Positions 1-12,600 of a DNA stretch of 64,000 nucleotides are shown here, one piece after another. The translations under genes were made by a program, and so were the position numbers. The stretch is from Pogonophryne albipinna (lineage: Eukaryota; Chordata; Actinopteri; Perciformes; Artedidraconidae). The notes below the pieces were generated by a model. That model made no database searches. It saw nothing but the letters and a program-made list of their open reading frames with translations, and was not told the origin of the DNA. The first letter of the stretch is position 1. Each line of letters starts with the position of its first letter. Where the stretch lies: the NCBI GenBank assembly GCA_028583405.1, contig CM053262.1, positions 21,759,283-21,823,282 on the forward strand, in the 5' to 3' direction.

Positions 1-291
1 TCGTGCACGTCCGCAGAAACGCTTACTATTTTTAAATCGAGACTAAAAACATATCTCTTTGCGCTGCTTTTAATTGAGATGATCATATTCGAACTACAGT
101 ATGCCTTTTAAACATGTTTGTATACCTGTGGTGTTTATTTGTATTATCTTTGCTTTGTAATGCCTGTTGTAAAATGCCATTATATAATGCGTTGTACTGT
201 ATGTATTCCTAAAAAGTCTTTTCATTTGTTTTGTAAAGCACTTTGATTTGTCGCGTACAGAAAAGTGCTATATAAATAAACTTGCCTTGCC
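1..291 (+). mobile_element. L2-clade LINE, 3' end fragment
   Basis: The first bases still read like the end of an L2 reverse-transcriptase ORF (TIFKSRLKTYLFALLL). A short AT-rich 3' UTR follows and ends in a 'gtgctatataaataaacttg' type tail with 'ccttgcc'. The same tail closes the larger copy ending near 3577. The 5' part lies outside the window or is lost. It ends about 22 bases before the splice acceptor of the exon at 314. Confidence 0.75.
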
Positions 292-313
292 TATATGCGT
301 GTGTGTTTTGCAG

Positions 314-1128
314 GACTGTGGCATGGAGTGCAACACGCTGTTACCACAGATGGGGTCCAACGGACATCTGCCTGTTTACCTCTACTCCAACAGGTGCGTT
401 TTCATACAACACTCACATATACACTTTGTATTGCAGTGTGCTTGAGGGCTATTAATAATATAAAAAAATGGACTTGTGTCTATAAAGCTCGCAATGTTAG
501 CAGAGCATTTTCACAACGTTTTTGTCCAAACAGGATGCATTCAGGCGCAGTATTGAGTGTAGGTCACCGTCAATTTGAGAGCACAGAACATCATCATGGT
601 TGTTTTTGCGTAAATGTCAAAGTTCACTAAACCCAAGCTGTTTAAAAAGTACTACTTGCAGCTTTTCTATAAACACCTTATTTCTTTCGTTCCTCAGAGG
701 TCCAGACCATCATGAACATGGTTGCTGTCCTGCAGACGACTCCACTCTGCAGCTCCTCGACTCTTCCCATCAGCCCCTGGGTTCTCAGGAGCTGGGAGGA
801 GATGGAGACTTTTATGTTGAAGATGAAGCAGAGGATGACGTCAATTACAGTATGAGTGGACTCTTACCTTTGTCGATCTAACAACATCTTTTAACCAATG
901 TCTCATTTTTTAACACTACAATCACATATTTCTGACCCGCCCTTTTTTTCTGCAGAGCCAGCCTCCTTTCCTCTTCTCTCTCTGGAAGACGAAGGGATTT
1001 TCACCACGCCGTCTTCAGCGGCCACGACACCGCAATCCCAGGACAACACGACGATACAGGAAGTGAACATCCTCCCAAATGAAGCGTCCCCCGAGGGCGA
1101 AGGGACGGCCAACACAACAGATGCATAA
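314..1128 (+). CDS. Last three exons of an unrecognised plus-strand gene (5' part outside window)
   Basis: Three exons, 314-393, 698-849 and 956-1128, are bounded by good acceptors (ttttgcag, cctcag, ctgcag) and GT donors. They join in one frame (phases 2 then 1) and end at TAA 1126-1128. The roughly 134-residue tail is acidic and rich in Ser, Thr and Pro. It contains LPVYLYSN, a short LLDSS motif, a Glu/Asp cluster with an isolated tyrosine (DFYVEDEAEDDVNY) and ends NTTDA. It has no membrane segment or recognised domain. The style would suit the cytoplasmic tail of a single-pass receptor, but that is inference. In mammals SIDT1, SPICE1 and BOC lie on this side of USF3; I could not match the tail to any of them. 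It is transcribed convergently with usf3. The exon structure is well supported; the identity is open. Confidence 0.6.
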
Positions 1129-1910
1129 AGAGACTGTTCAGCAGAAGAAAACAAGAGAAAATATTTATTTTTGTATCACAGATATTTATATATTTATGCT
1201 TTTGTACATAGTGTCTGGTTATACTGTATATAAGGTTATTTTCACATTGAAAAAAAGGCTCTTGCTGATTTCTTTCTGCGTTTCCTGGGGAGGGAAATAT
1301 GTTTTTATTCCTTGTGTGAAGATCAGCCTTTAGTCTGCAGAGGATTCCTCGCAGCTCAGCACTTCATGTCTCCTTTCCTCGCACCATTCCTCCATCCTTA
1401 GATAACTCGCTTTAAAGGGACCATTGGAACCAGTCTCACGCTCTAATTATAAGGCGCTTCATCGCTCTTTAGTTGTTTCTATAGCAATAACCCATGTATT
1501 ATGCATTGTTCATCATTAACAACCTATTAACAAGTGTATGCAACATAAGTCAGTTTCAGTAGTGTACAAGAGATGATATATTGTATAGTTATTTATTTTT
1601 TTAAATCACTGACTGAGAGAGATTCTGGAAAAATATCTTTAACTCTTAAAGTCATCGATAAGCTGAACTTGATACTGCAACCACGTCTGTGTTTACTCAT
1701 TAGCTGGTTACCAAATGACGGCCAGGTGAGGGCTGTGACAGGTGTGTCAGTATTATTCCTCCTCACAGGTCCAAGTATTAGTCTTTGCCAGAGACATCTG
1801 CAATCGAAATGAAGGAGATCCTGAATCTACGTCCCTTTATCAGTGTGGCCGCTCTGTGGTTGCACATGCTGGAGCACTATTGCATGTAAATAAAAGCTTA
1901 TAAAATTGAC
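1129..1910 (+). other. 3' UTR of the unrecognised gene
   Basis: AT-rich non-coding sequence directly after the TAA at 1126-1128. An AATAAA hexamer at 1889-1894 is the likely poly(A) signal. No ORF or repeat of note is seen inside. Confidence 0.5.
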
Positions 1911-1960
1911 AAAGAGTTTGGTGCATCCTTTCAATCTTGGTACAATTTCAGTATGCCCAC

Positions 1961-2447
1961 TGTGGGGGAAACTTCTGAAGCAATAGAGTCAGGACTCAGA
2001 GAGACACGAGGAGAACTGGAGCTTTGATGGCAAACACTGACGGTTTATTTGGAGCTTCGGCCGGAGAACTCACAAGACATGTCACGGGCCACGAGTTGAC
2101 CACACGGTAGAGATGCCACAATCAATTCTGAAGACCCCTCCTGTAGCTCCAGGTTTTAACTAGTTCGGAGTGTAATAATCAACATTCTTCATCAGCGAGA
2201 CGAAACAAATATGGCCCCTGAATCTCACTAGAGCTCTCGTCCATAGAAAAGAATGTGCGCCAGTAAACTACCTCATGGCTTGTGCTCTGTCATAGACTGG
2301 CAACAACAATGCGCCCAAGCTGCCCCTCCTAGAGAGATAGCAGCAATACCCAAGGCAGTAGACATATGCCGTGGGAAAGAGACAGTGAAAAGAGAAAATG
2401 CTGAACTGTGTCAAAGGGTGAATACCTAAGCAAATTATTCCCCAACA
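1961..2447 (-). mobile_element. Solo LTR of an LTR retrotransposon
   Basis: Read on the minus strand the block starts TGTTGGGGAA and ends TTTCCCCCACA, the TG...CA ends expected of an LTR. It holds an AATAAA about 85 bases before its end. It is flanked on both sides by the exact 5-bp direct repeat CCCAC (1956-1960 and 2448-2452), as left by retroviral-type integrase. No second LTR, primer site or coding sequence adjoins it, so this is a solo LTR left by recombination. The clade (Ty3/gypsy or retrovirus-like) cannot be told from the LTR alone. Confidence 0.75.
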
Positions 2448-2600
2448 CCCACATCACTAATGTGCAAAATCACTAGTGTTAAGGTGAGAATGTATGTGGG
2501 TTATCACTATTGTTGAGGAAACATGTGTTATCCCTAGTGTTAAGGTAAAAAATAGCGTGTGCTAAATCGGGAAAATCCGTGTGTGTTATTAATAATGTTA
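2448..2600. repeat. Short degenerate tandem sequence next to the LTR
   Basis: A phrase close to 'atcactagtgttaaggtgag' recurs about three times with drift, giving a loose repeat of roughly 45 bases. It has no coding potential. It could be part of an older unrecognised repeat. Confidence 0.3.
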
Positions 2601-2760
2601 AAGGAGCCCTATTTTATCATTTTTTCAGGTTCATATTTTGTTTCTGGGTTAAAAAGAGGTGAAAAATAAAGAGCTTTTTGAACATTGAAGCATGGAGACA
2701 TGTCCCAGTGGAGACACTACATACTGATATGATGCTAAAAATTAGTGTAATGACACATGC
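2598..2760 (+). mobile_element. TTAA-flanked MITE fragment (family A)
   Basis: Starts TTAAAGGAGCCCTATTTTAT, the same end seen in the copies near 25068, 49960 and 59717. It runs into the internal phrases 'aataaagagctttttgaaca' and 'gcatggagacatgt'. It is cut off shortly before the L2 fragment at 2780. TTAA targets suggest piggyBac-type mobilisation. Confidence 0.5.
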
Positions 2761-2779
2761 TTAGCTATGTTTTACAGTA

Positions 2780-3577
2780 AAACAAATCATTTGCTGTGTA
2801 ATTTCCTTCTACAGTTAATTACTAAATCAGCCTACTATCACCTAAAGAATATATCTAGGGTTAAAAGACTAATGTCACAGCAGGATCTGGAGAAACGTGT
2901 CCATGGTTTTATCTTCAGTAGACTCGACTACTGTAATGGTGTCTTCACAGGTCTCACTAAAAAATCTATTAGGAAGCTGCAGCTGATTCAGAACGCCGCT
3001 GCTCGAGTCCTCACTAACACTAAGAAAGTGGATCACTCCTGTTCTGAAGTCTTTACACTGGCTTCCTGTGTGTCAAAGAATAGATTTCTAAATACTGCTG
3101 CTGGTTTATAAAGCACTGAATGGTTTAGGCCCAAAATACATTTGTGACCTCCTGCTAAATGATGAAGCATCCAGATCTCTCAGGTCTTCAGGGACTGGTC
3201 AGCTTTCTGTCCCCAGAGTCAGAACTAAACATGGAGAAGCAGCGTTCAGTTATTATGCTCCAAATGTCTGGAACAAACTCCCAGAAACCTGCAGGTCCGC
3301 TGCAACTCTGACTACTTTTAAATCCAGCAAGAAGACTTTTCTTTTTGTCGCTGCTTTTAATTTTAATTGAAACTGAGCCGTTGTGTTCATCAGTAAAGTA
3401 GAACTTCTGTGTGAACTATTCATATCTTAATGCACTGTAACTTTTTATTCATGTACTTTTTCTTTTATTATCTTTTACTGTTTTTAAATGCCTTTGTCTG
3501 AATGTCTTTCATTTTTGTAAAGCGCCTTGAATTGCCTTGTGTTGAAAGGTGCTATATAAATAAACTTGCCTTGCCTA
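2780..3577 (+). mobile_element. L2-clade LINE, truncated 3' part with broken RT ORF
   Basis: A frame at 2767-3111 encodes the C-terminal reverse-transcriptase region of L2-like LINEs: FIFSRLDYCNGVFTGL, then KLQLIQNAAARVLTNTKK. The protein signal continues in shifted frames (ALNGLGPKYI, RSLRSSGTG, YYAPNVWNKLPE, ALTTFKSSKKTFLF) to about 3360. At least one frameshift is therefore present. The copy ends with the same 'aaataaacttgccttgcct' tail as the fragment at 1-291. It is a 5'-truncated dead copy. Confidence 0.8.
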
Positions 3578-3788
3578 CAGATGTGGCAAGTTAAGTTTAA
3601 AATCAACTCTTGGTAGAGTCAAGTCACCACGACACTAATCTCCTTTGTGTCTCACTGGTGGATTTAAAAACAACCTCCCAGAGCTACAACAAACTCAAGT
3701 CAGTGACAGAGTTCAGGTGCCCTCTAGTGGAAGAATAAACACACACTGTTCTTCAGTTGGCATCAAATACAAATGTATTCTTATAAAC

Positions 3789-4181
3789 TTTATTAATCAA
3801 TCTTGTATTTACAAATACATAATCTAGCAATTCTGATATGAAACATTGTTATTTACAAAATAGCTCTTGGGGAAAAAAACATTCTGTACAATACAACCTG
3901 ATATAAGTTAGTAAATTACATCGGAGGGTAACTGCAGGTTTCTTACCGACCCAGAAACATTCAATTCATTAAATGTAATGTTTTAATACCAAACAGTCAG
4001 TTTAACCAACAAAGTTTTTGAAATATTACAATTTATAACTTCGACATCATACATATGCCGAAAATTGAGATTGTGAACATGTAAACAATCAGACGGACAT
4101 GGTGTCTTCAGCACCGCTTTGTGAACGTTTAAAAAGGAACATATCTTGCAGAACATGTTGACAGAAAGCAGCAGAGTCTCC
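3789..4181 (-). other. usf3: 3' UTR of usf3
   Basis: Sequence downstream of the usf3 stop codon on the minus strand, AT-rich and without an ORF. The minus-strand hexamer AATAAA at 3789-3794 is the best poly(A) signal. Bases 3578-3788, between it and the L2 copy, hold nothing I recognise. Confidence 0.5.
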
Positions 4182-6495
4182 TCACACGGCCGAGCTGCCG
4201 TCGTGGCCCAGGATGTGGCTGATGTTGTGCGCCGGGCGGTTCGGCTGCTTCCCGGAGTCTGAAGCCGAGGTGTTGGAGAGAGACAGCAGGGGAGACATGG
4301 GCATGGCCGAGCCGTCAGCGGGCATCCCGGTGGCGATTTCAGGGAACAGCGAGGTGAGGCTGAAGTTGGAAATGTGCGGGGTGATCCCAGAGGAGTTGGT
4401 GATGGGCATAGGAGGCATATCAGGAAGCAAGGGGAAGCTGGCCTGCACGAAACCAACGGGGCGAGGCGGCGAGAGGATGGAGCCGAAGCGGTTGTTGAGC
4501 GGAGCGGAGCTGCCCTTATCTGCACCCGGGCTGGTAAACATCTGGTTGGGAAAGTACTGAAGGGTGACGTCACTGGGGAGGCTGGGGTGAGCGGCTGGAG
4601 AGTAAGAAGGGTAGAAGGAGGGTAAGGTGTTCTGAGGCTCCACGGGAAGGAGGGAGGGAGTTCGGGAGGAGTTGGGCTGGCTGACGGGAGGGATGAAGGT
4701 GGAGTTGGCGTTAATGGAAGGCGGAGGATTCATGCCTCCTTCTGGAATAAAGGGGAAACCAAAGTTCTGAGAGAGGTGTTGGTCAGGAACCAGGTTGTTG
4801 TCGCCGGGAACCTGAGCGCCATCTGCCATAAAGCGGACGATAGTGCTGCGCCTCCCCTCCCCTCCAGACTGCGGCCTGCCCAGCAGCACCCCCCCGCCCG
4901 AGGGGAGGGGCAGGTGGCCCTCGGGCTCAAAGGGGTTGCTGTGCCTCAGAGCTCCCGATCGAGGCCGGTCCCCAGGTCTTAGCTTTGTAGGTTGAGAGTC
5001 TCTGTTTAAGTGGCGGGAGTGCTGGCTGACAGCAGAGGGGGGTCTGGAGGGTGCAGAGGAGCGGCCTGGCTCAGAGCTGCTGTGAGGGGGGAGAGGGTGG
5101 GGGAGGCCTGGGCGCACACCTCCATGCATATTACTGCTGACCTGAGATATGTGACCCTTGTTGCCCTCTCCGAGCCGCATGGCCTTCTGAGTCTGGGGGA
5201 CGCTGGGGCTCTTGGCCTGGATGTCTCCTGCCGAGCTGACGCAGCTGTACTCCATGCTGACGGGGGGGCAGCACTGCACTCGCTGGTGGTTGCTCTGCTC
5301 GGGCAGGTGAGGGGACAGGAGGCTCTGCATGAAGCTCTGGTGACACACTTCCTGTCCGACCTGCACGCCCTGTGAGCCGGGATGAGCGGCACTGTAGCGG
5401 TTCCTGCCATCTGATTGAGGGCCGACGCCCATCCTGAAGCCGCCCAGCTGCTGCCCCTGAGGGCCCCTCTGGGACGAGGGACCTGACTTAGGCACCATGT
5501 CACTCCCACGGGACACCTGGACCTCAAACCCACCCAGCTGATGTCCCCCTCCTCCCATAGCTTTGAAAGGCGGACACTCAGAGACCCTCTGAACATCGGC
5601 TGATCCCGGATGCTCGGCAGTGAGGCGGTTCTGTGGGTTGTGAGAGATGTTGGTCTTCCCCCGTGACGAGTCCAGGTAGCCGCGCAGGTCCGGCTGCTGG
5701 AGCCCCATGCGCTGCTGCTGCTGCTGCTGCTCCCCACTGCTGGAGGTTTTACCGATGAGAGCCTCCGCAGAGTAGCTGGAGACGCGGTGGCGCTCCTGCC
5801 GGGACGGAGCGCAGGACGGGTCGGAGGAGGGGCGGGACACAGAGTTACTGGGAGACGGGATGAGCTGCTGCTCCAGAGTCCTTGTGCTCATCATCCTCTG
5901 CATTGCATTATGGTCCTGACCAGGCTGAGGGAGGAACAAAGTACAAAGAAAAGTCTTATTAGATATAACTTATCATCGATCTTTATCAACATATTCTCCC
6001 AACGGTTCCGAAAGATGTATAACTTTTGTAATCATTTTGAACTGAAGTTATTTATTATAATATATCATGATTTTTCATTCTTATCTCAACTGCAGCAATG
6101 AATGCAAGGCCCAGGACAGAGAAAAGCTCCTACGCAAGCAACTTCAGGATTATTTTATGCTGTGGCAGTGTAAACGGGATCTGCTGCAGTGGTTTACAAC
6201 AACTAAGTATTTCAAATGTACCAACCAGTCCAAAAAATATGAGCATACCTGTTGTAACTTTCTTGATTTAACCCATTTGAGTGATTTTACTAATACAGTT
6301 TGAGCGCTGAACATGCCAGTTGCATGCTCAACATAAATACCACAGATGACACTACTATGATCCCATCTTATCAAATCAAACTGTCTTTGCATCAACCATG
6401 TGACACCCACCTTGAGGTGCTCCTGCGGGGCCAGGTGTCCGCTGTGGTGGCCCCTGGACCCTGCAGCCTCACAGCTCTTCTCCTGGTGTCTGAAG

Positions 6496-6526
<31 letters not shown>

Positions 6527-6595
6527 TCTGCTGCTGGAGGTGCTGCTGGTGTCTGGAGTGAGAGCTCTGCTGCTGCTGGATCTGCTGCTGCTGGA

Positions 6596-6626
<31 letters not shown>

Positions 6627-9600
6627 ATGTTGGTGCTGCTGCGTCTGCTGTTGGTGTGTCTGCTGTTGGTGCTGTTGGTGCTGAGACTGTTGGTGCTGCG
6701 TCGGCTGTTGATGCTGTTGGTGTGACTGTTGTTGTTGGTGCTGCTGCTGTGTGTGTTGTTGGTGCTGTTGTTGTTGGTGTGAGTGCTGCTGAACTCCAGA
6801 CTTCTCCAGGTGGTGGGGCTTCTGCTGCAGGTTAGCAGATGGTTGACTTCCTCTGACAGGCCCCCGCTTCTTCTGCACATGCTGCTCCTGCTGCTGCTGC
6901 TGGAGCGCCCTCTGGTGGAGGGAGTGTCGCTGTGCGGGGTCCGGCTGGGTCAGGTGGTGCTGCAGATGGTACAGGTGGTGTCTCTGCTGCTCTTGCTGCT
7001 GCTGTTTCATGTACAGGTTTCCTCCCAGGTGCTGGCCGGGCTGGGTGTGCTGAGGATGACCCTGAGGCAGGTGGAGCACCCCCGGCTGGTTCTGCTCTTG
7101 AGGAGCACAGTGGCCCTCCGAGGGCCGAACTACGGGGCTCATGAAGGAGTTTGTGGAGAAGAGAGGGCCTCCACTTTCTGGGTTAACCCTTGTCATGACG
7201 GCTGAGGAAGTGGGGGGAATCTGTCCCACCATCATCTGGCTGTGGTCCGGCACTTTGACATCCATATGGCTGACAGTGGGAGCAGACGGAGGGCAAGGCT
7301 TGGGCCGTTTCCCTGTGTTCAGCATCGCCTCCTCCTGGGCCTGCCGCTTGGAGATGATCTTCGCTTGGCGCTCGCCGACCCCGACTCCAGCCCTCATTAA
7401 CGGCGTCTTTAAGGGGGTGAACTCGTTCAGCTGGGCTGCGCCTGAGCAGGGGGAGAGGGCGTTGTTCAGGGGTTGGGATATGTGGGTTCCTACAGGGGAC
7501 GGGACCGAGCCCTGTGGGCCAGCGAGACTCGGGGAGGCGGGGTACGGCTGCTGAGCTGAGCTGGGCCGGATCAGGTTGTTGACGCTGAGGCTGGTGCCGC
7601 TCTGTGAGGAGCTCTGAGGCTGGACCTGGGGGAGGGACTGGCCGTATGAGATGTTTTGCTGATGTCTGCTCACATTGGGCCCCTCCCCAGCCTGACCCCT
7701 GACAGATACAGCTGGTTTAACTGAGTCCATGGGTTTAGCCGCTTTTCCCTGCTGTCCAGTTGAGCTCCTTTCTTTACTGCTAGACACTGCTGGGGTTTTC
7801 GGGGGCTCCCATGTGGCTGTGGGGGGGTTTGTTGACGCTGTGTTCACTGAGCAGCTTACAGTGCGCCGCCCAGGACTGTCCTGCTCGAGTATCGCCAAGG
7901 CCAGCATTTCTGCCTGCTCCGAAGTGAAGGTAAATGTTCCGAACGAGCTAGAAGACCCACTTATAGTGTGACCCTGGGGGAGCATGGATGCCACAGAGAA
8001 TCCTCTGCCTCCCCCGGCCCCTGCAGACATGGGGGAGTCGGTCTGTCTGTGCTCTATCGCTTGATCGTCAAGGTTAGTGTACACCTGCTGAGATGAGGGG
8101 AAATCCTTACGAGAGGAGAGGACAGAAGTCGCTGCAACAGAGCCATCTTTTTCAGCTCTCTCTACCGGAGCCTCTCGGTCTCTTCTAGCAGGCTGGGGGG
8201 GTTTGACTTCAGCCGGATTGCAGTGGGAGGGGTTGTGCATATTGACGTCAGGCTGAGCCCGACTGGTGGAGACCCTTTTTCTATACTCGGAGCTTGTTGT
8301 AGGAGCTGTGATAGAGCTGTGGGCTGCAGAATAAGTTATTGCAGGTGAGGACAGCGCTGCAGTTGACACCGAGGCTGAGGAGATGGGCTGAGACTGAGCT
8401 TTAGAGCAGGGCAAAGGATCTTGGGTATTCGACACCTGGGGACGACTTACTGAAGTGGGTTGGGCAGCCTGATATAAAGATACTGGTGCAGTTGAAGTGG
8501 TGGTGCAGACTGGAGTCAGACATGCAGTAGAAACAGTGGGGGGAGTATAAAGCGTCTCAGTGGCCCCTGCAGAGCTGACCACGCATTGGCTCTGTATGGA
8601 AACAGCAATGGTGGCGGCTGACTTGTTTTGTGTTGTGCAGGCGGCTGAACTGGTGGTCGGCTGTTTGACCTCTGGAGCTGAGAGTTTGGTTACAGATGAG
8701 CTGTTGCTAGAAACAGCTGGTTTACTCTCAATGGCAACTGCTGGCTTAACCAGTGTAGCATTAGCGATTGTAACAGTAGTAACACTAGTGTTAGTATGAC
8801 TGAATACATCTGTCTGAGGCGAACTGACAGGGGTTTTGCTCTGTGCATTGGATTGAGTTGACTCACTAGATGAACACACAACCAATATCTGAGTGTCTTG
8901 TGTCATAGTTGCTTTCCCTGCAGCTTCTCTACTGTCTGTGGTTGTGACAGCTGTGGTGCAGGTGGGGGGAATGTCCGTGACTTTTACAGTGGAAGCTGAC
9001 TTTAAACCTTGAGATGCTGAAACTTGAACATTCTGACTATCTCCTGCAGCAACCACTGGCTTGGCTGAAACAGCAGCAGCAGGCGGTGCTGCAGTAAGCT
9101 CTTTTTTCTTGGCTGGTTTAGTCCTTTTAGCCGTTGCCCTTTTTGTGTTTGTGCGAACCCTCTTTCCTGGTGTTTTAGAGGCATTTAGCCCTGATTTAAC
9201 TGGGGTTACACAAGGGACCTGGAGCTGTCGTGCAGGTAAAGCAGGTGTGGTTGACGCTGGAGCAGGAGGCTGCTTCTGCTGGACTCCTGATGATGGAATA
9301 GCTTGGGGTTGACCATTGTTAGAAATTGTGAGTGGAATGCCCTGAGAGATGCTCTGATTGAGACTGCTGAGTGCCCCCAAACTGTTGAGGGCCACATTAG
9401 TCGTTGGTTCTTCTGTGGTGGTGGGCTGGATCAGCTGCAGTGTGGTGGTCTGGGTATTGGATTTGTCTGAGGTGTTCATGGGCTGCAGGGCAAACACCTG
9501 GCCGTTCACAGTGATAGTCTGCGGAGCTGAAGGAACCAATGGGGAAGAGGAGGCCTGAGTGACCTGAAGCGGGAGGTTCATCTGAGGACGAGGGAGGATG

Positions 9601-12600
9601 TGCACCAGCTGCTTCCCCACAACGCTCTGTAAGGACGTGGCAGACGCTGAGCTGCTGCTTGTGGGGATGTGAGTGGAGACAACAGGTAGTGCAGCGGGAG
9701 CAGACACCATGCCAACATGAGGATTCTGAGGGGCGGGCGCAACCTGATTGGGTGCCTGGATGATGACAATGTGCTGACATGGTGTCTGATTGGTCATTTC
9801 CTCCCTCACGACTGACTGTGTAGGGCAGGAGCTGGCCTGCTGCAGGATGACCACGCTCGGGTTGTTGGTGTTCTGAGGAGCCGACACACCTGAGGCCATT
9901 CCTCCAGTCGGGTTGACCTGCAGCACCTGCATGGTCTGAAGGAAAGGCAGCACTGTGGCCTGTGGCTGGGGCACCAGGGCAGACTGGGGGAGGGGCTGAG
10001 GGAGGAGGGCTGCCGTGTGATGGGGAACCAATGACGCTGGTTGGAGGACAGCAGGCTGGGGCTGCGACGGCATGACGGCAGGGTGGGGAGCAATGGCCGA
10101 CTGGGAGAGGATAGCACAGCGTTGATGTGGGGCCAGGACAGAATGGGGCTTGTTCAGGATAGCTCCCTGAAAGGGCTGCGCTTGAATGTGGGCTGTAATG
10201 GGGGCTTGCTGTACAGGCACGTGTGGTTGCATCTGTATTTGAATAGGCTGAACGGTAGCTTTGTTGCCCATTGGACACACAGTCACCTGCTGGACAGCCT
10301 GGGTGGTGTTGATGACTTCATGGGTGGGGAGACTCTGGCAGACTGGCTGCACTGTGTTTCCTGCCATCTGCAGCGTCGTCCAGGTGGTCTGGGTGCTGCC
10401 GGCCGCCCCCGCCCTGAGGAGGGCGTGGCTGTTGGGGATGGCGGTATAGCTCACAGGCCTCATGGCGGTGTCCTGTGTGACCCACGAGCAAAGCTCTGAG
10501 GCTCTGGATGTGTTTACAGCCTGGGTAAAGGTGGTGAGATTGGGCATGGGTTGAGCAGGGATAATGGTGGGGAGCTGTGAGGCCAAGGTGGGGGCCGGGG
10601 CGGCAGGCTGCGGCTGTTGGGGCAGCGCTGTGGTCGCTGCAGGGATCTGGAGGGTGATGTAAGACACAGAGGGTGGCATAGTGGGGGCTGCAGCCTGCGC
10701 CTCCACCACACACTGCTCTATCATCCTCAGGCCTGGTGTAGTCTGGATGGTAGTCGACACAGGGAGAAGTGCAGGGGTGGATGAAGAGGTATTGACTTGT
10801 AGCAGGGCTCCATTCACCCTCAACCTGGCACCGCCCTCAGGAGGTGGATGAAGGATTAATGTTTCAGTAGGATGTTTCGCTGGGCTAGTCTCCTTCAAGT
10901 TGGGGTATACGATGATCCCATTTGGGAGTTGGTGAGTGGGGGTCACCTTCGCAACCTTGGCTGATCGCTGTTTGCCCTTCCACTGAATTGTGGGGTCTTC
11001 CAGGATGTTAATATCATTAGATTTGAGGAGCTCGATGTAGTGATCACTCTCCCTCCTCATCTCCTCCAGCTGACGCCGCAGCCGACGGATCTCCTCCGCT
11101 GCACAGAGACAAAGCACACACACTTTCAAGTATACTTAAAGTGCACCTATCATGCTATTTGTAGGCAATAGCATAGGTCTCAGATATATTAAAAATATAT
11201 AAAAAACATGTCTATGAAGTGTTTTGCTCAAAATACCAAACAGATCACCCATTCTAGCCATGCCTCATATCCCTCTATTTCACTTCCTGTTTCAAAAGTG
11301 CTGATTTTGGTATAAAGCTCCGTCGGGTACCCGGTGAAGCTGAGGTGAAGCTCTCTAGCGGAGAATACAGCATTTTTAATAACTCTTCCTCAAGAGCGAA
11401 ATCCAACGTCTGGAGGCTTTTGGTTCCTAGATGAGAAAAGAACCAACATCCCACGCTTTTTGAGACAAATATGCAACTGCGTGTGTTAATAATTGCACGT
11501 TTTCACTGCTCATATATAGGCTATGCGGGTTCGGGTCGGGTTGCGGATCTTGTGCCGACGGGTCGGGTCGGGTTGCGGAACTAATTGGCAATATGTGCGG
11601 GTAGCGGGGCGGGTTCGGTATTGCACGTCGCGGGTGCGGGGCGGGAGCGGGTCTTGAAAATCAGACCCGTGCAGGACTCTGGTCTGAGCTCATGCGGGAC
11701 CCGGCAGCTACTGTCTAAACCAGGGGTCTCCAACCTTTCTCCACCTGAGAGCTACTTTGAAAAAATGAAAGTGGCCAAGAGCTACTTGCATCACATCACT
11801 TACATTTATTCACATAGCACTCATCAGTTGAATTAAGCTATACTTTTGTACACGTGTGAAATTGCAATACCTAAAGCTTATCACAGATCTTGACTTCACA
11901 TCAAGGTCCAAGAAAACAAAAATGTCTCACTTCTTATTATGGCCCACATAGTAAGTACATCACCTTAATCACCACCTTGCAAGCATCTTATGGAATGTGT
12001 AAAATAAGTGCATTCACTCTTTTTTACAGTTAGTGAGATGACTGGCGCTGCATGGAGTCCACCAGAGAGGGGTCACAGTCAGTGAGAGGACTGGCCCTGC
12101 ATGGAGTCCACCAGAGAGGGGTCACAGTCAGTGAGAGGACTGGCCCTGCATGGAGTCCACCAGAGAGGGGTCACAGTCAGTGAGAGGACTGGCCCTGCAT
12201 GGAGTCCACCAGAGAGGGGTCACAGTCAGTGAGAGGACTGGCCCTGCATGGAGTCCACCAGAGAGGGGTCACAGTCAGTGAGAGGACTGGCCCTGCATGG
12301 AGTCCACCAGAGAGGGGTCACAGTCAGTGAGAGGACTGGCCCTGCATGGAGTCCACCAGAGAGGGGTCACAGTCAGTGAGAGGACTGGCCCTGCATGGAG
12401 TCCACCAGAGAGGGGTCACAGTCAGTGAGAGGACTGGCCCTGCATGGAGTCCACCATAGAGGGGTATGCTGGACCCACTTAGGTTCACTCTAATAGAGTC
12501 ATTTACATGTTCATCAGTCGGTCTTGTTCTGTATTTAGATTTAGAAAAAGCTGCTTCACAAAGGTCTGTAGAGCCAAATAAAGCAGACATGTTCAGTGCT

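Noticed and set aside
2767..3111. Host gene of 114 residues
   Set aside because: Clear L2 reverse-transcriptase fragment with frameshifts and the L2 tail.
6300..7205. Leucine-rich and serine-rich proteins on other frames of the usf3 glutamine region
   Set aside because: Shadows of the CAG/CAA codons; the usf3 frame is long, spliced in phase and has family features.
11321..11690. Complete hAT element before the main one
   Set aside because: The right end looks like a hAT terminus, but no matching left end or target duplication could be found, so only a fragment is claimed.
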